Notes: generated by a model not told the origin, from the sequence alone. 17,411 nt of DNA from Clostridia bacterium (GCA_021202495.1 JAJQCX010000085.1:1-17411), one strand, 5' to 3'; numbered from the stretch's first letter, positions 7,551 through 15,769 are shown. Translations and numbers: made by a program.

Positions 7551-8054
7551 TTGAAGGTATATATTTATAAGAGAGATGAGAAAATTACTTCGGCGGAATA
7601 TGCCGCGGATGCGCTTGCGCGTTTCAGCAGGAGAGAGCGCGAGAGCTTTGTCTTTGAGCGCGGAGAGCACGGAAAGCCGTATGTTAAGGGAGAGAGCATT
7701 TATTTTTCACTGTCGCACAGCGGAGATGTTTTGATTTGCGCGGTGGGGAGAAGCGAGGTCGGCGCAGACGTTGAAAAAATGCGGGAAATTAAACGGAGCG
7801 AAAGGATTGCCGCGCGGTGCTTTGCGGGAGAGAAAATAAGTGACGAAAGGGATTTTTTCAAGCATTGGACGCGGAAAGAGGCGTTTTTGAAATACACCGG
7901 CGAGGGATTTTCCGGGGGGATTGGGAAAAACGCCGGAGAAGATGTGTTTTTGCTAAGCTTCGAAGAACCGGAAGGGTATATGCTGACGGTTTGCGCGGGA
8001 GAGGAAGAGAAGATTGAGGTTGTGCGAGTTGGCTCGGTGAGCAGTGGTCGGTGA
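7551..8054 (+). CDS. Sfp-type 4'-phosphopantetheinyl transferase
   Basis: 167 residues. The enzyme moves the 4'-phosphopantetheine arm of coenzyme A onto a serine of an acyl, peptidyl or aryl carrier protein in the cytoplasm. Family motifs are in order: 'GKPY…FSLSHSGD' (41-59), 'GADVE' with the Mg-binding D73 and E75, and 'WTRKEAFLK' (W106, K109, E110, K114). It is shorter than Sfp (about 224 residues), with a short N-terminal part, but is longer than AcpS and has the Sfp-type WxxKEA motif. The start is TTG: the frame is closed by a TGA 18 bases upstream and no ATG or GTG lies between. The ribosome binding site (GGCGGTG) is weak. No carrier protein, NRPS or PKS gene is nearby, so its target lies elsewhere and may simply be the fatty-acid ACP. 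The MITE ends 25 bases upstream, so any promoter of its own must lie inside that element. Confidence 0.9.
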   Translation: MKVYIYKRDEKITSAEYAADALARFSRRERESFVFERGEHGKPYVKGESIYFSLSHSGDVLICAVGRSEVGADVEKMREIKRSERIAARCFAGEKISDERDFFKHWTRKEAFLKYTGEGFSGGIGKNAGEDVFLLSFEEPEGYMLTVCAGEEEKIEVVRVGSVSSGR

Positions 8055-8068
8055 ATGCCGATTGCATT

Positions 8069-8208
8069 GCAGCGGGATTTATAAGCAGGAAGTGGGAGAC
8101 GTTAGAGTGGGCGGAGCAAGATGCGCCCGTACACCGGTAATTGCGGCAAAGCAAGTTTTGTCGCGGCAGAGCCGCGATAGCGGGGGAGCTCCGCGCGGAA
8201 CGCTTGTA
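8069..8208. repeat. Dispersed modular intergenic repeat, copy 2
   Basis: It shares AGCGGGATTTATAA (8071-8084) and the AGTGGGAGACG block with the copy at 4110-4140. From about 8120 it matches 15183-15269 closely: CGTACA, TAATTGC, GCAAGTTTT, AGAGCCGCGATAGCGGGG and GGAACGCTTG. It lacks the left half with the GGG-loop hairpin. It fills the gap between the phosphopantetheinyl transferase stop and the promoter at 8220. Confidence 0.75.
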
Positions 8209-8219
8209 AAAATATGCGG

Positions 8220-8248
8220 TTGAAATTGTTTGTAATATGATGTATAAT
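8220..8248 (+). promoter_or_regulatory. Sigma-A promoter of the envelope operon
   Basis: -35 TTGAAA (8220-8225), a 17-base spacer and a perfect -10 TATAAT (8243-8248). No terminator is apparent in the genes that follow until 15741, so this promoter may drive seven genes. Confidence 0.9.
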
Positions 8249-8279
8249 TGATGTAGATTTAGATTGGGAGGTTTATGTG

Positions 8280-8846
8280 ATGAAAAAGAAAAAGAAAAAT
8301 TTTGCGGCGATCTGTGTGATTGCGGTGGCGGTTTGCCTTGTGCTGGTGATTGTGGTGGCGATAGCCACGAGAACGCCGCTGAAAAAGAGCGACATTTCGA
8401 GCGATGAGGCAATGCAGCAGTTTTGGAATATTGATTTGGACGCTTCGGCGGAGGTTTTGGACGGATTCAGGGCGCAGAGCGTGGAAGAGGTTATGCAGTT
8501 GTGGAGCCAGGGGAAGAAGCAGGGCAACGGCGCGCTGATATATGCCGTTTACAGCTCGGACAAGAAGGGCTATCTTTTGCAGCAGATGAAAAATACCACG
8601 GGGTCGTGGAATATGTATTACGGCGAATACGAGGCAAATAAGCCGCTTGATTTGAAGTATACCGATCCGATATACGATAAGGAAAGCAAGCAGTACATAT
8701 CCGACGTGACAATCCTGTCGCAGACGGGACAGACGAGCTATTGTCAGGTGATTATTGTTCAGACGGACGGCGGATATTTTATCTCGGACGAGACGGCGGA
8801 ATATACGAATGATTTTTCGGAATCCGAGGGTATTTTGGCGGAATAA
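8280..8846 (+). CDS. Membrane-anchored protein of unknown function, first gene of the envelope operon
   Basis: 188 residues. A Lys-rich start (MKKKKKN) and one hydrophobic segment (about residues 9-30) point to an N-terminal membrane anchor with an extracytoplasmic domain; no lipobox is visible. The outer domain starts with a helical stretch ('SVEEVMQLWSQGKKQGNGA') and continues into beta-rich sequence. This is the order seen in NTF2-like/DUF4829-like domains, but the resemblance is loose and I assign no function. GTG at 8277 is directly followed by ATG at 8280. ATG is preferred because GGGAGG (8266-8271) is then eight bases away rather than five. The cohesin-like SLH gene starts 18 bases downstream, so the two are probably co-transcribed and act in the same compartment. 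Confidence 0.8.
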   Translation: MKKKKKNFAAICVIAVAVCLVLVIVVAIATRTPLKKSDISSDEAMQQFWNIDLDASAEVLDGFRAQSVEEVMQLWSQGKKQGNGALIYAVYSSDKKGYLLQQMKNTTGSWNMYYGEYEANKPLDLKYTDPIYDKESKQYISDVTILSQTGQTSYCQVIIVQTDGGYFISDETAEYTNDFSESEGILAE

Positions 8847-8864
8847 ATTAAGAGGGTGAGACAT

Positions 8865-9998
8865 ATGAAAAGAATAATCAGCGTCATTTTGGCAGCTTTA
8901 CTGGCGGCGGCTCCCGTTTTCGCGCTTGCGGACGGGGAGACGGCGGAGGAAGAAACGACGGTTAAAATGAGCATCACGCCGACGACGGAGAGCGACGTTA
9001 TCGAGGTCGGAGACCAATTCTTGGTGACATTTACGTTGGCGGACATTCAAAAATACAATTCCTTTCAGATAGAAGGCGTGTTTGACACGGAAAAGGCGCA
9101 GATAATCGCGCCGGTTTACGTGAACGACTTTTACATTTTGGAAAATTCGTTTGACAATGTGGACGGCACGTTTAAGCTTGTGACGATTGATTTGTCGCTG
9201 CAGGGCAGCGAGGATGAAACGTTATGCGCGATTTTGTTCAGAGCGACTGCGGCGGGCGAATTTTATGTCAATATTTCGGGCGACGAGTTTGAAATATTGG
9301 TAGGGCGTATGAAAAAGGGCGAAAACGGCGAGCTGTTCCACGATTTGGAGATTAATGACGCTGTTTTTGAGATAACGGAGGACAGCGACGGCGAGAATGC
9401 CGTTATAATTGCGGAGCCCGAGCCTATCACGCGCTTTGTTGACATGGATGATTATTCGTGGGCGGAAACCTCGGTTTCGGTTTTGGACGCGTTGGGCGCG
9501 CTTGAGGATATTGACGGGGACGTGTTTTACCCGGGGGAGAACATAACGCGGGCTGATTTTGTGAACATGATGATAAAAACGTGTGATTTATCCTCAAGCA
9601 AGGAGACGGAGGCGTTCGGCGACGTTGATGAGGATGAATATTATTACGAATCCGTCATGACGGCGAAGGCGTTAAACCTTGTTCAGGGTGACGAAAATAA
9701 CAATTTTAACCCAAGCGATCCGATAACGCGCGAGGATATGTGCGTTATAATGTTTAAGACTATGCGCTATATGAATAAGGTGCGCGCTATGGACGACGCG
9801 GAGCAGTATTTGAACCAATTCCCCGATACGGACGATGTTTCGGACTATGCAAAGGACGGCGTTGCGGGAATGATAAGAGCAAAGATATTCCGCGGCGACG
9901 AGGCGGGCAACATTCGTCCCAAGGACAACATGACGCGCGCGGAGGCGGCTGTGGCGCTTTTGAGAGTTGCGGAGTTTAACAGATTGATTTCGCTGTAA
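8865..9998 (+). CDS. SLH-anchored protein with a cohesin-like domain
   Basis: 377 residues: a signal peptide (KRIISVILAALLAAAPVFA, cleavage near LAD), a short acidic stretch, then a beta-rich domain at about 30-170. That domain has the cohesin/CBM-like pattern 'VIEVGDQFLVTFTLADI…FQIEGVFDTEKA'. Three SLH repeats follow (about 185-240, 245-300 and 310-370, with 'NITRADF', 'PITREDM' and 'NMTRAEA'). One cohesin plus three SLH repeats is the layout of cellulosome anchor proteins such as OlpA, which hold dockerin-bearing enzymes on the cell. This domain is divergent, however, and no dockerin is encoded here, so a plain surface protein is equally likely. ATG at 8865 is chosen over the in-frame GTG at 8856, because that GTG lies inside the GAGGGTGAG ribosome binding site. 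Second gene of the operon, 25 bases before the NfeD gene. Confidence 0.85.
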   Translation: MKRIISVILAALLAAAPVFALADGETAEEETTVKMSITPTTESDVIEVGDQFLVTFTLADIQKYNSFQIEGVFDTEKAQIIAPVYVNDFYILENSFDNVDGTFKLVTIDLSLQGSEDETLCAILFRATAAGEFYVNISGDEFEILVGRMKKGENGELFHDLEINDAVFEITEDSDGENAVIIAEPEPITRFVDMDDYSWAETSVSVLDALGALEDIDGDVFYPGENITRADFVNMMIKTCDLSSSKETEAFGDVDEDEYYYESVMTAKALNLVQGDENNNFNPSDPITREDMCVIMFKTMRYMNKVRAMDDAEQYLNQFPDTDDVSDYAKDGVAGMIRAKIFRGDEAGNIRPKDNMTRAEAAVALLRVAEFNRLISL

Positions 9999-10023
9999 GA
10001 GGTTCAAGGCGGAGGGGTAAAAA

Positions 10024-10455
10024 ATGAGCGTTATTTATTGGCTGGGGCTGGTGGTTTTGTTCGCGGTGCTCGAGGCGTGTACGGCAAACCTTGTTTCAAT
10101 TTGGTTTGCGCTGGGCGCCGTGGCGGGCGCTGTCTGCACGGCGTTGGGTCTTAGGACGGGAACGGCGGTGACTGCGTTCGTGCTTGTTTCGGCTCTGGCG
10201 CTTATCGTCTTCAAAAAGCTTTTCGGGGATAAGCTCTCCGTTAAAAAAGAGGCGACGAATGCCGACAGGCTGATAGGCACAAAGGCGGTTGTGTGTGAAG
10301 ACATTGACAGCGTTAAAAACACCGGCGCGGTGGAGGCGTCGGGGCTGACGTGGTCGGCAAAATCCGATGTGCCGCTAAAAAAGGGCGCTGTGGTGGAAGT
10401 GGTCGATATTAAAGGTGTTAAGCTCATAGTGAGAGAAGTATTGGAGGTAAAATGA
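10024..10455 (+). CDS. NfeD-family membrane protein (short form)
   Basis: 143 residues. Two or three hydrophobic segments (about residues 3-62) are followed by a small beta-rich OB-fold domain (about 80-143) with the family pattern 'LIGTKAVV…VEASGLTWSAKSD…GAVVEVVDIKG'. The N-terminal serine protease domain of long NfeD proteins is absent, so this is the short form. NfeD proteins are known partners of stomatin/SPFH proteins, and the two genes are commonly adjacent. Here the NfeD stop overlaps the SPFH start in an ATGA. The partnership is thought to organise membrane microdomains; the precise role is unsettled. Ribosome binding site GGAGGGG lies five bases upstream. Confidence 0.88.
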   Translation: MSVIYWLGLVVLFAVLEACTANLVSIWFALGAVAGAVCTALGLRTGTAVTAFVLVSALALIVFKKLFGDKLSVKKEATNADRLIGTKAVVCEDIDSVKNTGAVEASGLTWSAKSDVPLKKGAVVEVVDIKGVKLIVREVLEVK

Positions 10456-11342
10456 TGGAAATTTTGATTGTTGCCTTGATGCTGATTGCGCTTGTGATAG
10501 CCGTTATGAACATTAAGATTGTGCCGCAGGCTAAGGCGATGGTTATCGAAAGGCTCGGCGCATACAAGGAAACGTGGGGCGTGGGGCTCCACATGAAGGT
10601 CCCATTTTTGGAGAGAATTGCGGGAACGGTCAATTTGAAAGAGCAGATTGCCGATTTCAGACCGCAGGCTGTTATCACTAAGGATAATGTTACGATGCAC
10701 ATCGACACAGTCGTTTACTTTCAGATAACAGACCCCAAGCTTTATACCTACGGTGTGGAGCATCCGATGATGGCAATTGAAACACTGACGGCGACGACGC
10801 TGCGAAACATAATCGGCGATTTGGAGCTTGACGAAACGCTGACATCACGCGACACGGTGAACGCGAAAATGCGCGCCATTCTTGACACGGCGACTGACCC
10901 GTGGGGGATAAAGGTGAACAGGGTGGAGCTCAAGAACATCATTCCTCCGGCGGAAATTCAGGACGCGATGGAAAAGCAGATGAAAGCGGAGCGCGAAAGA
11001 CGCGAATCCATCTTACGCGCCGAGGGCGAAAAGCGGAGCGCGATTTTGGTTGCCGAGGGTGAAAAGGAGAGCGCAATATTGCGTGCGGAAGCGGTGAAGG
11101 AATCGAAAATTCGCGAGGCAGAGGGCGATGCGGAGGCGATTTTGAAGGTTCAGTCGGCGATAGCTAAGGGCGTTGAGATGATAAACGAGGCTAATCCGTC
11201 AAAATCCGCGATTGCGCTCAGAAGCCTTGAAACGCTTGAAAAGGTGGCTGACGGAAAGAGCACGAAGCTGATTATTCCGTCCGAAATACAAAATCTGACC
11301 GCGCTTGCGGCGTCGCTTAAGGAAGTAATGAAAGATGAATAA
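10452..11342 (+). CDS. Stomatin/SPFH (slipin, QmcA-like) membrane protein
   Basis: 296 residues. One N-terminal hydrophobic segment (2-20) is followed by the SPFH/band-7 domain (about 22-180): 'VPQAKAMVIERLGAY' near the start, 'VTMHIDTVVYFQITDP' and 'WGIKVNRVELKNIIPP'. A charged helical region follows (about 180-235) with repeats of 'RAEGEK/VAEGEK', typical of the coiled coil through which these proteins form large rings or cages. A C-terminal tail of about 60 residues completes the usual slipin length. The start overlaps the NfeD stop. ATG at 10455 is also possible and is better spaced from TTGGAGG (10441-10447). The last eight bases overlap the YfhO start, so NfeD, SPFH and YfhO are probably translated in series. 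The family is linked to membrane microdomains and protein quality control. Confidence 0.93.
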   Translation: MMEILIVALMLIALVIAVMNIKIVPQAKAMVIERLGAYKETWGVGLHMKVPFLERIAGTVNLKEQIADFRPQAVITKDNVTMHIDTVVYFQITDPKLYTYGVEHPMMAIETLTATTLRNIIGDLELDETLTSRDTVNAKMRAILDTATDPWGIKVNRVELKNIIPPAEIQDAMEKQMKAERERRESILRAEGEKRSAILVAEGEKESAILRAEAVKESKIREAEGDAEAILKVQSAIAKGVEMINEANPSKSAIALRSLETLEKVADGKSTKLIIPSEIQNLTALAASLKEVMKDE

Positions 11343-13998
11343 TAACAGATTGGGCGAAAAGAGAAATTTCAAAAAAACGACCGCAGTGGTTTATGCCGCG
11401 TCGTTTTTTGTGCCTGCGCTGATACTTTATGTGATATTTGCCGCAAACGGAGTGCATCAGTTTGGATCGCTTTTCGGCGACAAGCAGATTTTGGTGACGG
11501 ATTTGTGGCATCAGTATTATCCGTTTTTGTGCGAATTACAGGAAAAGCTCAAAACGGGCGGGTCGCTGCTCTATTCAAATGCGATAGGCATGGGGATAAA
11601 TTTCCTCGCGCTGACGGCGTATTACTGCGCAAGCCCGCTCAATTTGATAACGGTGCTGTTCCCGAAGGAATATTTGAGGGACGTGCTTGTTATTATAGTG
11701 GCGTTAAAGATTGGCTTTTCGGGGCTCTTTTGCTCGATATATCTTAAAAAGGTGTTCGGAAGATGCGACTTTTCCATCGTTGCGTTTTCGTCCGCCTTTG
11801 CGCTTTGCGGATATGTTTCGGGGTATTATTGGAACATCATGTGGCTTGACAGCATTGCGATGCTGCCGCTTGTGATGCTGGGCGTACATATGCTCATTCG
11901 CGAAAACAAGTTCATGCTTTACACGATTTCACTGGCGCTGTCGATAATTTTCAACTTCTATATCGGCTACATGATTTGCATTTTCACGGCGATATACTTT
12001 TTCTGCGTATGCTTTATCACAAAGGTTGACAGAAAAGCGTTTTTGAAGAAGCTCGGAAGGATTGCAATTTTTTCGGTAATTGCGATTGCGCTGACGGCGT
12101 TTATAACCCTTCCGACGTATTACGCATTAGGCAATTCATACAGCGTGGAAAAGGGCTTTCCGTCAAGCATCAAACTGAATGAGTCGTTTATTGACATTAT
12201 CGGAAGAATGGCATCGTTCAACGAGCCTGTGCCGAAGGATGGGCTGCCGAACATTTACAGTACGCTCGCGGCGGTGGCGCTTTTGGGAGTGCTGTTTTCG
12301 CTGAAAAAGATAAACTTGCGCGAAAAAATACTGACGGGGTCTGTACTCGTATTTTTGATGGTCAGCATGAATGTAAACGTGATAAATTACATTTGGCACG
12401 GCTTTCACACGACGAACATGGTGCCCTACAGATACGCGTTTTTGTTCTCGTTTGTGGTTATCGTCGCGGGGTATCACGCGTTTGTGACGCTGACGGAAGA
12501 GCGATGCGGAAGTAATGCGCGCGTTAAGATAGGTAAGAGCGAGGCAAGGGAAAATTACATTATGTATGCCGTAGGCGGCGGACTGGCGCTTTTGGTGTCG
12601 CTCTGCGCGATAGGTGAGGCGGAAACGGCGACGGTGCTGGGTTCGATTGCGCTGGGGCTTGTATATGTTGTTATCTTGTGCATAATGGTGAGCGACAAGA
12701 AGATAAAGATAAGAAAGAATTTCTCATATGTTTTGTGCGCTGTTTTGCTGTGCGAAATTGTGGGCAATGTTATAATCGCGGTGCCGACAGTGAGAGTGAC
12801 GACATATTCGACATATTATTACAGGGGCGAAGAGGTCGAATCGGTGCTGGAGCAGGTGGACGCGGAAAGCTCCTACGGCAGAGTTGAGACGAGCCAGGAT
12901 TACATTTTAAACGACCCCGCGCTCTATGGTTATAAGGGCGTTTCGGTTTTCAGTTCGACGGTGAATTATCCTGTGACAAAGTTTTTGGGGCAGCTCGGAA
13001 TTTGCGCGCCGATTGGCTCGAACCGTTATTATTATGAGACGACCTCGCCTTTGACGAACGCGTTTTTGGGAATCGAGAGGGTAATATTTAAAAACATGAA
13101 CAATTTAAACTCCTACCTTGAGGAAGAGGCGTCGGAGGACAACGTTGTAATTTACAAAAACACGATGGCGCTGCCGCTCGGATTTATGACAGCGGACACG
13201 CTTTATGAAACGGATTTGGAGGATGACAATCCCTTTGAGGTGCAGAACGATTTGTTCCGCAAGGCGACGGGACTGGAAGGGGATTTGTTCACAACCATTC
13301 CGCTCAGAAGCGTTGCGCCGACAAATATGACAGTGACGGGAAGCGAAAACGGTAAGCTGACATATAAGATAAACGACGAAAGCGACAGCGACCGTTCGCT
13401 CAAGCTCAACTACACCGCGCCGGACGACAATCCTATTTACGCGTATATCGATTCAAAGGCGGCGGACAGCATAAAGGTGAACGGCACGAAATACAAGGCG
13501 GGAAAGAGGCAGTACATTTTCCCTGCGGGCGAATATGAGGCGGAGGACGTTGTGACCTTTGAATTTACGCTTGACGAGGACACGCTTGACAGTAATAAGT
13601 CGTGCAATTTCTATGTGGCGTCGTTTAATAAGGAACTTTTTGAAGAGGGAATGGCGCTGCTTGCCGATGAGGGATTTGAAATAACGACGTATGAGGACAC
13701 GAAGATTGAGGGAACGATTGAGGCGAAAGAAGACGGGGTGTTCTATCTTTCGGTGCCCTACGAGGAAGGGTGGACGCTCTATGTTGACGGAGTTGAAACC
13801 GAGATTGTGCCGTTTGCTGATGCTATGATCGCGGTGCCGCTTGAAGCGGGAGAGCATGAAATTTCGCTCACCTATTCGCCGCAGGGCTTTGGAGTGGGCG
13901 CAGCAATTTCACTTGCGGGATTGGCGGCATTTGTGATTATTGCGGTTTTGGCGGTCAGGAAAAAGAAAAAGGAAACGGAGACGAGCGTAGATGCGTGA
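11335..13998 (+). CDS. yfhO: YfhO-family membrane glycosyltransferase
   Basis: 887 residues. About a dozen membrane segments (about 17-480) precede a large extracytoplasmic domain (about 485-845) and a final membrane helix with a Lys-rich inner tail (KKKK). The first outer loop carries 'DLWHQYYPF', the position of the conserved acidic residue in this GT-C-like family. The outer domain ends with the family signature 'EEGWTLYVDGVE…LEAGEHEISLTYSPQGF'. In Listeria, Bacillus and Staphylococcus, YfhO takes a sugar from undecaprenyl phosphate and adds it to lipoteichoic acid outside the cell, after the lipid-sugar is made by CsbB. Here the CsbB-like gene follows with an 8-base overlap (ATGCGTGA) and a GtrA gene lies further down, matching that pathway. 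The acceptor in this organism is not known and could be lipoteichoic acid, another wall polymer or S-layer protein. Confidence 0.92.
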   Translation: MNNNRLGEKRNFKKTTAVVYAASFFVPALILYVIFAANGVHQFGSLFGDKQILVTDLWHQYYPFLCELQEKLKTGGSLLYSNAIGMGINFLALTAYYCASPLNLITVLFPKEYLRDVLVIIVALKIGFSGLFCSIYLKKVFGRCDFSIVAFSSAFALCGYVSGYYWNIMWLDSIAMLPLVMLGVHMLIRENKFMLYTISLALSIIFNFYIGYMICIFTAIYFFCVCFITKVDRKAFLKKLGRIAIFSVIAIALTAFITLPTYYALGNSYSVEKGFPSSIKLNESFIDIIGRMASFNEPVPKDGLPNIYSTLAAVALLGVLFSLKKINLREKILTGSVLVFLMVSMNVNVINYIWHGFHTTNMVPYRYAFLFSFVVIVAGYHAFVTLTEERCGSNARVKIGKSEARENYIMYAVGGGLALLVSLCAIGEAETATVLGSIALGLVYVVILCIMVSDKKIKIRKNFSYVLCAVLLCEIVGNVIIAVPTVRVTTYSTYYYRGEEVESVLEQVDAESSYGRVETSQDYILNDPALYGYKGVSVFSSTVNYPVTKFLGQLGICAPIGSNRYYYETTSPLTNAFLGIERVIFKNMNNLNSYLEEEASEDNVVIYKNTMALPLGFMTADTLYETDLEDDNPFEVQNDLFRKATGLEGDLFTTIPLRSVAPTNMTVTGSENGKLTYKINDESDSDRSLKLNYTAPDDNPIYAYIDSKAADSIKVNGTKYKAGKRQYIFPAGEYEAEDVVTFEFTLDEDTLDSNKSCNFYVASFNKELFEEGMALLADEGFEITTYEDTKIEGTIEAKEDGVFYLSVPYEEGWTLYVDGVETEIVPFADAMIAVPLEAGEHEISLTYSPQGFGVGAAISLAGLAAFVIIAVLAVRKKKKETETSVDA

Positions 13999-14938
13999 TA
14001 CAATATCGGCTGTAGTGCCGTGCTACAATGAGGAAGAATCGCTGCCGTTTTTCTACGATGAGATTGTGCGGGTCGCGAAGGAAATGGAAACGGACGCGGA
14101 GTTTGAGTTTATTTTTGTGAACGACGGCTCGAAGGATAAGACGATTGAGGTTTTGCGGGAACTGCGGAAAAAAGACACACGCGTGAGATACGTTTCGTTT
14201 TCGCGCAATTTCGGCAAGGAAGCGGCAATGTACGCCGGGTTTAAGGCGGCAAAGGGAAATTTGATTGTGGTGCTGGATGCGGATTTACAGCACCCGCCGA
14301 AATTTATTCCCGAAATGTATAAGGGGATAAAGGAGGAAGGGTACGACTGTGTGGCGACGCGGAGAGTGAAGCGCGAGGGCGAGCCGAAGCTGCGCACGTT
14401 TTTCTCGATGAGGTTTTACTCTCTGATAAACAGAATGTCGGACACGGAAATTATGCCGGGAGCGTGCGACTTTCGCATGATGACGCGCAGAATGGTTGAC
14501 GCGGTGCTTGAAATGTCGGAGGCGAACAGGTTTTCAAAGGGAATTTTCAGCTGGGTCGGCTTTGATACGAAGTGGATTCCGTTTGAAAACGTGGCGAGAG
14601 TTGCGGGGGAGACGACGTGGTCGTTTAAAAAGCTCTTGGGCTATTCGATAGACGGGATAACGGCGTTTTCGACAACACCGCTGCAGGTTTCGTCGTTTTT
14701 GGGGATTTTGTTTTGTGCTGTGGCGTTTATTTTCGCGGTTATTACGGTTATTAAAACGCTTGTTTTCGGGGAACCGGTTTCGGGCTTTCCGACGATTGTG
14801 TGCCTGATTTTGCTTTTGGGCGGGCTGCAGCTGTTGATGATAGGCATTTTGGGCGAATATTTGGCGAAAACATATGTTGAGACGAAGAAAAGACCGATTT
14901 ATATTGTGAAGGAAACGGAAGAAGACGTAGAAATTTAA
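13991..14938 (+). CDS. Family-2 polyprenyl-phosphate glycosyltransferase (CsbB/GtrB/DPM1-like)
   Basis: 315 residues. The cytoplasmic GT2 domain (1-220) opens with 'SAVVPCYNEEESLPFF' and carries 'VNDGSKDKT', the nucleotide-sugar and metal motif 'DADLQHPP' near residue 96, 'GACDFRMMTR' and 'RFSKGIFSWVGF'. Two membrane helices follow (about 232-256 and 263-288), then a short inner tail. This is the layout of enzymes that transfer a sugar from a nucleotide donor to undecaprenyl phosphate on the inner leaflet. CsbB of B. subtilis (329 residues) makes undecaprenyl-phosphate-GlcNAc for YfhO; the sugar used here cannot be read from sequence. The gene overlaps the YfhO gene by eight bases, so translation is coupled. 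The last codons run into a dispersed repeat, which may have supplied the stop. Confidence 0.93.
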   Translation: MRDTISAVVPCYNEEESLPFFYDEIVRVAKEMETDAEFEFIFVNDGSKDKTIEVLRELRKKDTRVRYVSFSRNFGKEAAMYAGFKAAKGNLIVVLDADLQHPPKFIPEMYKGIKEEGYDCVATRRVKREGEPKLRTFFSMRFYSLINRMSDTEIMPGACDFRMMTRRMVDAVLEMSEANRFSKGIFSWVGFDTKWIPFENVARVAGETTWSFKKLLGYSIDGITAFSTTPLQVSSFLGILFCAVAFIFAVITVIKTLVFGEPVSGFPTIVCLILLLGGLQLLMIGILGEYLAKTYVETKKRPIYIVKETEEDVEI

Positions 14939-15269
14939 AATTTATAATGTATAATTTAGAATGACGGAAGAAATTTTGCGGGGCAAAATTTCGATTTCAT
15001 GCGCCTGCGGGCGCGGGAGATTGAGATTGCGGAGGAAGTGGAAAGAAAGGTTAGGGAGTGGGAGATGTTACAGACCCCACCACCGCCGCGCTGTGGCGCG
15101 GCGGTTACCCTTCCCTCTTACGTTCGCTTTGCGCACGACGTGGGGAGGTAAACGCACGAACGTTTGTGTGGGAGATAAATGCCCGCTCGTACAATGTAGG
15201 TAATTGCAGCAGAGCAAGTTTTATAAGAACAGAGCCGCGATAGCGGGGATGCTCAAACGGAACGCTTGA
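14933..15269. repeat. Dispersed modular intergenic repeat, copy 3 (longest), filling the gap before the GtrA gene
   Basis: This noncoding gap begins with TTTATAATGTATAATTTAG and a 10-bp stem with a GGG loop (14970-14992; left arm GAAATTTTGC). It continues with a GCGCC/GGCGC hairpin (15001-15014), an AGTGGGAGATGTTA block and a 10-bp GC-rich hairpin with a TGTG loop (15082-15105). From 15183 it matches the copy at 8120-8208 almost base for base to GGAACGCTTG. No gene is supported inside; the open frames at 14961-15243 have repeat composition. It separates the GtrA gene from its likely partners. Confidence 0.8.
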
Positions 15270-15281
15270 AGGGGTGAGGGA

Positions 15282-15746
15282 ATGTTTAGGAAGATTTTTG
15301 ACAGGAAGCTTTTGAAGTTTATGATGGTCGGGGTGTTGAACACGATTGTCGGGTGGGGGATAATGTTCACACTGTACAACGCGGCGCACATGAGCTACGG
15401 GTTTTCCACGGCGGCAAATTACATTTTGACGAGCATAATGAGCTTTTTTCTGAACAAATATTTCACGTTTAAAAAAGAGGGGCATTTGTTGTCCTCGGCG
15501 GTGAAGTTTGCGGTGAATATTGCTTGCTGTTATCTTTTGGCGTTCGGAATTGCAAAGCCTTTGACGCAGGCGGCATTGTCGCTTGTGCCCGAGGGGGTTA
15601 TTTCTTGGGCGCAGAATTTACTCTCGCGTTTCATCGAAACCGAAGAAGCTTTTACCGAAAACATAGCAATGATTGTCGGAAGCGGGTTCTTTGTGGTGTT
15701 TAATTATTTCGGACAGCGGTTTTTCGCATTTAAAAACGAAGAATGA
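15282..15746 (+). CDS. GtrA-family membrane protein (putative polyprenyl-phosphate sugar flippase)
   Basis: 154 residues with four hydrophobic segments. The GtrA signature appears at both ends: 'LLKFMMVGVLNTIVGWGIMF' near the N-terminus and 'FNYFGQRFFAFK' at the C-terminus. A central region of about 30 residues (around 88-118) is longer than in the shortest members. GtrA/GtcA proteins are thought to flip undecaprenyl-phosphate-sugar across the membrane, between synthesis by a CsbB/GtrB-type enzyme and transfer by YfhO. Both partners are encoded just upstream, so this is the likely third component. ATG at 15282 follows AAGGGGTGAGGG. The stop codon lies inside the stem of the terminator that follows. 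Confidence 0.9.
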   Translation: MFRKIFDRKLLKFMMVGVLNTIVGWGIMFTLYNAAHMSYGFSTAANYILTSIMSFFLNKYFTFKKEGHLLSSAVKFAVNIACCYLLAFGIAKPLTQAALSLVPEGVISWAQNLLSRFIETEEAFTENIAMIVGSGFFVVFNYFGQRFFAFKNEE

Positions 15747-15769
15747 GGGAAATTTCCCTCGTTCTTTTT
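15741..15769 (+). terminator. Rho-independent terminator of the envelope operon
   Basis: GAATGAGGG (15741-15749) pairs with CCCTCGTTC (15756-15764) around AAATTT, with one T·G pair, and is followed by TTTTT. The stop codon of the GtrA gene lies within the left arm. Confidence 0.9.

Noticed and set aside
14961..15243. Open frames of 80 and 61 codons between the GT2 and GtrA genes
   Set aside because: The sequence is repeat and hairpin material shared with 8120-8208; protein composition is Arg/Gly-rich noise.
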